Notes under the pieces: model-generated
The model's database searches: none
Told to the model about the DNA's origin: nothing
The model's input: only the letters and a program-made list of their open reading frames with translations
Shown here: positions 56,338-64,000 of the stretch, piece after piece
How positions within the stretch are numbered: the first letter of the stretch is position 1
How the letters are laid out: each line of letters begins with the position of its first letter
Origin: Acanthamoeba castellanii str. Neff
Taxonomy: Eukaryota > Discosea > Longamoebia > Acanthamoebidae
Length of the DNA: 64,000 bases
Assembly: GCF_000313135.1 (NCBI RefSeq)
Contig: NW_004457554.1
Coordinates: 273,945-337,944, forward strand
Direction: 5' to 3'
Position numbers and translations under genes: made by a program

Positions 56338-59300
56338 TCAGCCGGTCTTGGGTTCTGCCGCCGGGTCGTCCCGTGGTACCACCGCTGCAGCGGCGGCGGA
56401 AGGGGCCGCCATCAGAGGTGTCGGCGTGGGTGCAACTGCCGATAGAGAGGGCGTGGCGGCGGTGTGGCCTAAGCAGCACGTGACGGCCGCGAGCGTCTCG
56501 GCGAACTCCAGCGCGAGTGCGCCCTGGCCGAGGGCGGGGCTCTGGCGGAGGAACTTGGCGCAGGCGTCAAAGTTGTATCGCTCGCGTGTGAAGAGCAGCG
56601 TGGCGCGCTCCTTGGCCGCTGAAGAAGAAGAGGTGTCGCCCCGCGAGGGGTCGTCAGCGGCGGGGCCAGGCTGCTGGACCAGCAGGGCGCGGCAGGTGCT
56701 CAGCTGGCCCAGGAAGTACCGCACGAAGCGCTCCCGCAGGGCCTCCACGACGTGGGCGTCGGCGGCGAGGGCCTTGTGCAGGGCGTGGCTGCGGACGAGA
56801 TCGTTCATGTGGTAGCGCCCAGTCGCCAGGTCAAAGTCCAGCAGCGAATACTCCAGCAGCACCCCCAATATGTCCTCCGCTTCCTCGTACGTCTGCAAGT
56901 GTGTGTGTCGTGTGTGTCGTGTGTGTCGTGTGTGTCGTGTGTGTCGTGTGTGTCGTGTGTGTCGTGTGTGTCGTGTGTGTAGCCACCCCAACCAACCAAC
57001 CACCCCCGACCACCCAACAAAGAATAAGAAAAATTGCGGCCACGTCACGCCCCGTTGCCTGGGGGCATACCTTGTCCAGGAGGGCCGTAGCGGCACAGCC
57101 GTCGAAGGTGGCCGGGAAGAGGCAAAGGGAGCGCATCGCGTCGTAGACTTCGGGCGGATACTCCTCGTCGGCTACGCCCAGCGAGCTCTCCAGCATCGCC
57201 ATCAGCTGCACGTCGTTGCTGTAGGTGTGTGTGTGGAAAAAGATATAAGCCAAGGCATTCGAGTGGCGCGTGGTTGGTTTGGTTGGTTTGGTTGGTTGCT
57301 GAGGGACCGGTGGTGGCTGGTGGTGGCTGGTGGTGGCTGGTGGTGGCTGGTGGTGGCTGGTGGTGGCTGGTGGTGGCTGGTGGTGGCTGGTGGTGGCTGG
57401 TGGTGGCTGGTGGTGGCTGGTGGTGGCTGGTGGTGGCTGGTGGTGGCTGGTGGTGGTGGTGGTGGCTGGTGGAGGTGCGGAGGAGGAAAGGAAGGGGGGG
57501 GGTGGCTTTTCGAGTTTCTTGATCATGGCGGCGATGGTGAGGTTGGGCTTCCGCCGGAGGACACCGCCGATGAGGCGAATGGGCAGCGGCAGGTCTCCAC
57601 ACAGCCGCGCCAGCTCGCGCGCCTCGTCGGCAGACGCGTGGGGCAGCAGGCTCTGCACCAGCTGCGCGGCGTCGCCAGGCGTCATGGCACTCAGCTTCAC
57701 CGACAGCGTTGTCTCTGTTCCAGTGTACCGGGTGCGGCCCGTCAGCACAACACATGACACACACACGACACCTAACAAGAGACAGCTTCGGTGGGGTGTC
57801 GTGTCGTGTGTGGGTGTCGTGTGTGGGTGTCGTTGGTCGTGTGGAGGGTCATAGTCAGTACCGGTGCCGAGGGCGATGTCAAGGGAGAGGTCCTTGCGCG
57901 AGGTGGCGACGGCGAGGCAGGACTTGGAGGTGACGGGCAGGAGGGGCGTGATCTGCTCCACCGAGCCCACGTTCTCGATCAGCAGCATGCACTGCCGTCC
58001 CTTGAAGCACGACTCGTAGATCCCTATTTATAAACAAACATATTGGGTATTTTGGATATAAACAAAAATAGAGACGTGCGGGGGGCCACCACCAGCAAGT
58101 CGCAGCAGCAGCAGCCAATGACGAATGAGGCAACACGAGATAAACTGGAGGAGGGGATTGGAGGTGAATGGGGAGGAGGAGGAGGAGGAGGGGACGTGTT
58201 ACCGCGGATGGCGGGCAGGTTGTCAAGGGGGAGGGTCAGGGTCGGGTGTACGGAGCGGATGACGCCCACCATGGCGTCGGTGAGGGAGATGTAGCCCGAC
58301 GCCGACGCCACGCCCTTCATGTTGATCTGGAAGTGGAAGTCCGGATACCGCTCCGCAAACTCCGCCATCTGATCACACACACACACACACGACACACAGC
58401 ACCAGCCACCACCGGAGGAGGGGGGAGGGATCGTTCGTTAGCCGGCGGTGCTGGTGATGGCTGATCCCTCGCATGACGACGACAACGATGATTGGGGGCG
58501 TGGTACCAGACGCCGAGCGAGGGCGGATTTACCCACCACGGGGAGACCTGTGCGTCATCATCGTCATCAGCATCATCGTCACCATCATCATCCATCATCA
58601 TCATTCATCATCATCATCCCCACCAGCCACCAGCCACCACCGGCACCACCAGGCAGCCGCCAACCGCCGCCGCCGCCGCGGGTGTGAAAAGAGGTGCCGA
58701 CTCGAGCCGGGGGAGGGTGGGGCACCGTAGAGGAGGATGACGAGGTTGGTAGCGCGGGGCTTGCCGTGCCGCGGGTGGTTGGCGTCCACGAACTCGGTGA
58801 TCTGCTGCAGCTCCCGCTCCCGCCCCACAAAGTCGTTGGGCGACGAAGGCGATGCCACCATCCCCGCCGCCGCCGCCGCCGCCGCCGCAGCAGCAGCGGT
58901 GGCCTCTACTCCCTCAGATGCTGGCCCTGCACACGCAAAGCCACCAGCAGCCCAGCACCAGCACCAGACGTCAACACCACCGCCACCGCCACCGCCACCG
59001 CCGCCAGCAGCCACCAGCTACCGCCGCCGCCGCCGGGTGGGGATAGGAGGGCAGGCCTAGGGCGACCTCTACTCTGTGGGAGGGGCCTACGTACCACCGG
59101 CGGACTCGGCGGCAGCAGCAGCCACCACCGGGGGTGCGGGACCGGCTCCGTCTCCAGATGGCGCCGCGGGAGGAGTGGTAGCGGCGGCGGCGGTCGAGGC
59201 AGCGTCGGGGGCAGTGGGGTCGGGAGTGCCGGTGGGCGGTGGGCGGGAGACGAAGACGGGTGGTCCGCGTTTGGGCTCCTCCTGGGAGCGGCGGGCGGGT

Positions 59301-59454
59301 AGGATGGGTCGCCCCATGCGCTTCCTCTCGTCCACCATCGACCCGTCCATCTTGTACACACTCCCTGCTCCAAGCCCACCACCCACCACCCACCACCCAC
59401 CACCAGCCGCCACCCACCACCAGCCACCCAGCAGAGGGAGGCGTCAATTCCCTC

Positions 59455-59486
<32 letters not shown>

Positions 59487-61196
59487 GCAGCAGCACGCCC
59501 ACGATGGTGGCTGCTGCTGGTGGCTTGTGATTTGGGGAGGGGGGGGGCGGTTGCGTACCGGCGCGCCGGATGTAGGCCGACTGGTGCGAAGTAAAGTAGA
59601 CGGGCGCACGTCCCCGCTCCACGACGACCTCCACCACAAAGCGCAGGCCGCACGGGCGCACAGGCGCCGCTGCCGCCGCGCTGGTGCTGGCGGCGGCGGC
59701 GGCGGGTCCGTCGCACACCCGCACCTTCAGGAAGTTGACGCGCAGCAGGTAGGGATCCACCTGCGGCTTGAACGCTGGCCGGCCCATTGGCATGGCCGAG
59801 AGGGGCGGTGGTGAGTGCGGAGGCCACCATCATCGTCGTCGTCTTCGGTGGTGGTGGTGGCTGGTGGCTGGTGGCTGGTGGTGGCTGGTGGCGTGGCGTG
59901 GCGTGGGCGGTAGTGGCAAGGGTACCGCTGACGATGGTGTCGATGCGGAGGCGCAGGTGGTCGCGCTGCTTGCGGTTGAGCGGTACGCCCAGCACCCGGC
60001 CGTCATCGTCGATGCCAAAGTATAGGGTGCCCCCGTCGCTGTTCAGGAACGCGTTCACGTAGTGCTGCACACGCACCCACCCCCCGCACGCCACGCACGA
60101 GAGGCCAACGAACCAACGAACGAACGAACGGACGGACGGACGGACGAACGAACGGACGGACGGACGGACGAACGAGAGGACAAGAGCTAAGGTATGTCGC
60201 CTCCTCTTCCCGGGGGGGCGGTGTGACCGTACCTCGCAATAGAGAGCGATCCGCTCGAGCGGGTGCTGGGAGTTCTGCACCGCCTTGAACTCGTGCTCTC
60301 CATCTATATCCCCCCCAATCACACGATACATACGACACACACGACACACACACACACACACACGACACACACCCACCACGCACGCACACACGTACACACC
60401 AGCACGCACGGGCCGTTGTGGTTGGTTTGCTGTGTGCAGCAACGGACATCGCGGTGGGGGGCGTCATGGGGGTGGGGGGGGGTGGAGGTGGAGGTAGGGG
60501 CCAACCTTCTTCGAGGGAGCACTGCTGGCCGTAGTCGAACTCGGGCCGGGGAGGACCTGCAGCGGGCTGCTGCTGCTGCTCCGGGGCGTCGGGCGAGGCG
60601 CCCTCGTCCTCATCGACCACGACCACGCGCTGGCCATCGGCCAACGTGGCCACCCGGCAGCCCGCCTCCGGCTTGCCCACGCCGCTGGGCGACCACGGGC
60701 GGCTCCGACCACCTGCCTGACCGCCGCCTGCATCGGCCTCGACCTCTTCGTCATCATCATCGTCGTCGTCGTCGTAGTCGTAGTCTTGGCCGTCGTCGTC
60801 GGAGGCGGCGCCGTAGTCCTCCAGGTGGGCGAAGGAGGGTCCGCCGCCGCTCCACAGCTGGCCACGAGCCGCCCGTGGTCGGCCATTTGGCTGCTGCGGC
60901 GGCGGCTGCTGGTGGTGGTCAGATGGACCCGGAGAGGGGCTGGGGCTGACCTGCCGCCCGCGCCTCTTGAAGCCGCCACGCTGCTGGTGCTGCTTCTTGT
61001 CCTTCTTGGCGGGGGCGCCGCCGGTGCCGTGGACCGGTGGGCTGCCCACAGCGGGCTCTTGTTCGTCGTGATCGTCGCGGCTGTTTCTCCTCTTGCCCGC
61101 CCACCTGGACTCGTCGTCGTCCTGCCCCTCGAACCAGGACCCCCGCCGGGGCCGGCGAGGTCCCCGCTGTCCATACCCACCACCACGCTGTTCCAT
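56338..61196 (-). CDS. Schlafen-type AlbA_2 domain fused to an NB-ARC (NLR-like) ATPase
   Basis: Twelve exons. Exon 1 (61196-60505) encodes an Arg/Gly-rich start (MEQRGGGYGQRGPRRPRRG) and an acidic low-complexity linker. Exon 2 (60297-60233) joins in phase to give LEEDGEHEFKAVQN. Exon 3 (60065-59924) gives AFLNSDGGTLYFGIDDDGRV, and exon 4 gives VDPYLLRVNFLKVRV and RFVVEVVVERGRAPVYFTS. Together these are an AlbA_2 domain. After a Pro/Ala linker, exon 6 starts the NB-ARC (FVGRERELQQI, LVILLYG). A 41-nt exon holds the P-loop LPVVGKSALARRL. Next are MLLIENVGSV (Walker B position), CLAVATSRKD (RNBS-B), CGDLPLPIRLIGG (GLPL), a winged helix (LCLFPATFDGCAATALLDK) and GRYHMNDLVRSHA (MHD position). The C-terminus is about 110 residues of helices ending EPKTG, without LRR or TPR. 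An inducible RNA-cleaving, NLR-gated protein is inferred. Confidence 0.78.
56893..56982 (+). repeat. Intronic TGTGTCGTGT decamer array
   Basis: Nine perfect copies of the decamer TGTGTCGTGT-type unit in the intron before the last exon of the Schlafen-NLR gene, complementary to the CACACGACAC arrays elsewhere. Confidence 0.92.
57309..57470 (+). repeat. TGGTGGCTGG decamer minisatellite
   Basis: About sixteen almost perfect copies in the intron between the GLPL and winged-helix exons of the Schlafen-NLR gene. Exact reverse complement of the coatomer beta intron 1 unit. Confidence 0.95.
58507..58547 (-). other. 41-nt microexon encoding the P-loop
   Basis: Flanked by a CACAG acceptor and a GTACC donor on the minus strand. 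One base from the previous exon (TACG|GT) completes Gly, and the exon then reads LPVVGKSALARRL in phase 0 with the next exon MAEFAERYPD. Without it the neighbouring exons lack any Walker A motif and are out of frame. Confidence 0.75.
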
Positions 61197-61440
61197 CTTA
61201 TGTTCTTCTTTTAAACTACCAAAAAAGAATTTTTGCCGCAGAGTTAAAAGGGCATTTTATTTATCTGATTGTCGCTACCGAAAATTGCCTTAGAAAGCAG
61301 GGAAGTTTCCGCTGGATGCGTCCCGGAATAATGTAAAGAATTTTGTCTGCATTCCTGGAATGGCTTTTTCTTTTTCTTCTCGTTCTTTAGGTTTTTCCTG
61401 AAAAAGGACGAACGAGCCACCCAGTGGAGGATGCAAGGGA
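61197..61440. promoter_or_regulatory. Upstream region of the Schlafen-NLR gene
   Basis: AT-rich (about 61200-61420) with TTTTAAACTACC, CATTTTATTTATC and an A/T-rich block CTTTTTCTTTTTCTTCTCG. It is the likely promoter and leader for the minus-strand gene. The right boundary is where the CpG-poor element begins; the exact junction is unclear. Confidence 0.4.
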
Positions 61441-62440
61441 AGCATACAATTGAATCTAGTCAGGGTACTGTCCCCCACCTTACAATAAAGGCTACAAGCA
61501 GTCTTCAACCACTCACTGAAGTCCCCATACTTCTAGTTGATCTACTGGTTATCAACCTCCTCAAATCTCACCTCCCCTGGCTATGGATAGCTGATATCCA
61601 TCCACCCAAGGCCCCAGTCCCTCGCCTTGTATGCTGTACACATCTAATCATGCACCCCTTCCTCTGATTACCACAATTTTCTTGGAAATTTATGTCTCTA
61701 TCTCCAGCCCCCCACATCACAAAATGCACAATAAATCTCCATGGCTCCTACCTCCAAAGTTCCCACCTCTACTCTTCAGACTCACTCCAACTTACCTAGC
61801 TTTACCATCCCCACCCCACCAAGTCAGCTCACCCCCCACCCCCAGCTTTTATGTCAAGAGATCCTCCTCACATCCACACCATGGTGTCTACCATCCTCTT
61901 GCCCTTACACCCTCCCCCCCAACCACACACACACACGCCATCCCCCCCGCCTGGCTGCAAGCTTCAAGAGCCCACAGGCCCTGGAGTCACCCAGCCTGCT
62001 GTGCAAAGACCCACCCACTACATCCCAATAAAACCAAAGCCACCACCTTCACACTACCAGCCTTCACCCCCTCCTACCCCACTATCCCATGTTTCCCCAG
62101 CAGCAGGCTCCCCAGCCCCACCACTAACACCACCCTGTACCTACACAATTCCCCCTTCTGCACACAGGCATGCCACAAGCAACCCTGCCAGTGTGCCCAG
62201 CCAATGGGAACAGCAGTCTCCCTCTGGTGGATTATTGGGTGGAACCCAACCAACACTGGTGCAGGAAATGTACTCCCCCAGCCAGATCCTGTGCTCTGTA
62301 GACTCCCTATCCCTGCTTTGATTCTCATTGGGCGAAACACTAGACCAATAGCATCCTTCCTGGCCTCCTCTTATACCAGGCTCCTGGCCCACTTCTTTCT
62401 CTCATCCAACCCCACTCCCACCTACCCTGCTCCCTCCCTC

Positions 62441-63580
62441 ATGGACAGTCCACTCAATATCAAGTGCAAGAGGGTTAGCCCTGATGATCACCCTAGCCGC
62501 CAGGTCATCAGCAACAAGGAAGAAGCAGAGGACATAGAGGAGTTCAGTGGCAACTCAGATAATGACAACAGAGACGGCCATGACAACCTGGCTGACAGGG
62601 ACACCATCCTCATCAGTGAACTCTGCCCTGAGGAGTACACTGACGCAGTGTCAAGGCTGCAGGCCATTGGTATTGCTGTTGTTCAGGATGACCTGCCATA
62701 TAGCATGCCCATGGCTACCATGGCCCTTGACATTCCTGCACATGAGGTTGAGGAAGTCGCCCTCCTTCTTGCTGTGAAGTGGACAGTGCCAGGGAGGGTC
62801 TCCATTGGTTGCTTCTTACTGACCAGCAACCAGATCAAGTTAGCTGTGTGGGTGGCCAACAAGAGCAATGTCGCCATGGTCACTGCTGATGTGCTGGCCA
62901 CACACGCCCTCTGCCATGGCATTGAATTTGACCACTGCCTCGTGGCTGTCTCCATGGTCGTCCCTGGGACCTGGACCCTCACACTTGAAGACCCTGACCT
63001 GGCCAACCAGCTGTGCTCCCTGTACAAGGTTGTGCTGTTCAGTAAGGAGCTGAGCATCAGCCCCTGGAAAGAGAGCTTCAGGCAGGCTGAGCATTGGGCC
63101 TATGTCTCAGGCATTGCCAAGACCACCTCCAGGAGAGGAGTAATTGAGTTCTTCTGCCTGAAGTGTGGAGAGGTGACTGATCACCACTTTGGGAAGCTAC
63201 CTGATGGCAGAATGGCTCTGTGGATCACCATCCAGTTCAAAATGGCTAATGGCCTGACCAAGGCCCTCCAATTTGACAGTACACCACCCCCCCTCCCCTT
63301 CCCCCAGCTGCCCCACACAACTACCCACACTCACATCCCCACACAGACTGCAAATGCTTCAACAGCAAATACATATCCATCACAGGCTAGAACTGAAGAG
63401 GAGTGCAAGGTGGATCTCAAGTGCCAAGTTGGCTCAGAGACCAGGCAGGCTGCTAGAGCTGCTGCCCAGCAAGCCTGCCAACAGTGCCAGGCCACCAAGA
63501 GAGCCAGCAACGCTGCTGCTATGGCAGAGTACATGCAGAACGCCCTCCTCCTGGCCCAGAACTTCCCCAGGCGTACCTGA
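62441..63580 (+). CDS. Putative retroelement ORF1 protein
   Basis: 379 residues from MDSPLNIKCKRVSPDD; the same frame is open upstream to 61631, but that part is Pro/Ser/Thr low complexity and probably leader. The protein has an acidic start (EEAEDIEEFSGNSDND), a globular centre (EEVALLLAVKWTVPGRVSIG, LCSLYKVVLFSKELSISPWKESF) and a short Cys/His cluster FFCLKCGEVTDHHFG. The cluster resembles a zinc knuckle missing its last Cys. A Pro/Thr segment and an Ala/Gln helix (AARAAAQQACQQCQATK) follow. No close family is recognised. A nucleic-acid-binding ORF1 role follows from position and the Cys/His cluster. CpG is strongly depleted relative to the host genes. Confidence 0.5.
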   Translation: MDSPLNIKCKRVSPDDHPSRQVISNKEEAEDIEEFSGNSDNDNRDGHDNLADRDTILISELCPEEYTDAVSRLQAIGIAVVQDDLPYSMPMATMALDIPAHEVEEVALLLAVKWTVPGRVSIGCFLLTSNQIKLAVWVANKSNVAMVTADVLATHALCHGIEFDHCLVAVSMVVPGTWTLTLEDPDLANQLCSLYKVVLFSKELSISPWKESFRQAEHWAYVSGIAKTTSRRGVIEFFCLKCGEVTDHHFGKLPDGRMALWITIQFKMANGLTKALQFDSTPPPLPFPQLPHTTTHTHIPTQTANASTANTYPSQARTEEECKVDLKCQVGSETRQAARAAAQQACQQCQATKRASNAAAMAEYMQNALLLAQNFPRRT

Positions 63581-63624
63581 CAAGGCCCCTGGGCTGTGTG
63601 GCTGCCCCATCACTCTGGCCACCA

Positions 63625-64000
63625 ATGCTGGCCACTCCCAAGCTGCCCCTCCCCTCCTTCGTGGCACCTATTGGACTCTCCTTGTTCTTCTTGTATTCCT
63701 ACAGTTCACTTCAGTGGCAGCAGACACCCACTGTGAGACCCCCCAATACACCACCAGTTGATGCCCACCCCCACCTCAACATTGCCTTCCACTGGTCTGA
63801 AATACAAGGGTACACCCTTGCACTGCCACCTGTTATCTGGAGACGTAAAAAACGGCGTGTGCACTCCCAGTCTAGTCCACCTCTTGCCACTCCACACAGC
63901 AAATTACCCCTTGCGCCCCTTATTGCCCTGCTCCTCACCCTCATGATTAGTGGTGTGGAGGGTCACAATGGTAACTTGGTGGATGTGGACTACTCACCCA
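63625..64000 (+). CDS. Putative retroelement ORF2, first 125 codons (open at window end)
   Basis: From ATG 63625 a frame stays open to base 64000: MLATPKLPLPSFVAP..., NIAFHWSEIQGYTLALPPV, IWRRKKRRVHS and LIALLLTLMISGVEGHNGN. It is in another frame from ORF1 and starts 45 nt after its stop. No endonuclease or reverse-transcriptase motif is reached. The hydrophobic LIALLLTLMISG could be a membrane-like segment, so an unrelated gene remains possible. The start codon is a guess. Confidence 0.35.
   Translation, partial: MLATPKLPLPSFVAPIGLSLFFLYSYSSLQWQQTPTVRPPNTPPVDAHPHLNIAFHWSEIQGYTLALPPVIWRRKKRRVHSQSSPPLATPHSKLPLAPLIALLLTLMISGVEGHNGNLVDVDYSP

Larger units (their letters stand above)
61441..64000 (+). 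mobile_element. LINE-like retroelement, 5' part (runs off right edge)
   Basis: From about 61440 the sequence changes sharply. CpG becomes rare, C/T-rich and CA-rich words dominate, and TGCC/CTGG/AGGC words replace the CG-rich host pattern. A leader of about 1 kb without clear genes is followed by two sequential sense ORFs (62441-63580, and 63625 onward, open at the edge). Leader, ORF1 and ORF2 is the order of a non-LTR retrotransposon. No reverse-transcriptase motif is in view, so the class is inferred. Confidence 0.6.

Overview
This window is GC-rich, CpG-rich, intron-dense nuclear DNA of a free-living amoebozoan, most like Acanthamoeba. The reasons are short introns with GTACG/GTACC-type donors, very small intergenic gaps, head-to-head and tail-to-tail gene pairs, standard stop codons, and a eukaryotic gene set (COPI, HSP90, pICln, Spg1, Sec20, IP6 kinase). 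The species call is inference from style and gene content. Exon joins stated below were read by eye from splice dinucleotides and phase, not from transcripts.

Left third (1-23.2 kb): a partial SLC35F-type transporter (-) shares a divergent promoter with the spliceosome-assembly chaperone pICln (+). Next come an MRH-domain lectin (+), an acidic orphan protein (+), and three long tandem minus-strand genes: a CLU-TPR-LRR fusion, a RasGAP-RhoGAP-LIM fusion, and a SAM-HD dNTPase (SAMHD1 type).

Middle (23.4-36.8 kb): cytosolic HSP90 (-) and a 685-residue HAM1-like protein (+) diverge from a 540-bp promoter containing heat-shock-element-like arrays. Coatomer beta (+), LTO1 (-) and a tRNA dimethylallyltransferase (+) follow.

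36.8-39.3 kb is a non-coding, foldback-type element. Its near-identical inverted arms are about 265 bp long and it contains nested palindromes and several short tandem arrays. Its left arm overlaps the last codons of the tRNA dimethylallyltransferase.

Right third (39.3-61.2 kb): a CAP/SCP protein, a CUE-domain protein, an unrecognised coiled-coil protein, a PH-PH-patatin phospholipase with a long charged coiled-coil tail, Sec20, Spg1 GTPase, an inositol polyphosphate kinase, a CBS-domain protein, and a Schlafen-type AlbA_2 domain fused to an NB-ARC (NLR-like) ATPase. The last is the most interesting gene here: all three acidic positions expected of a Schlafen nuclease appear to be present, and the whole P-loop is carried by a 41-nt microexon.

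61.4-64 kb abruptly changes composition (CpG-poor, C/T-rich) and carries two ORFs arranged like the start of a LINE-type retroelement that runs off the window.

Genes here mainly serve trafficking (COPI, Sec20), signalling (GAPs, Spg1, IP6K, CBS, PH-patatin), protein and RNA maturation (HSP90, pICln, LTO1, IPT) and possibly defence (SAMHD1-like, Schlafen-NLR). I saw no tRNA, rRNA or CRISPR array.
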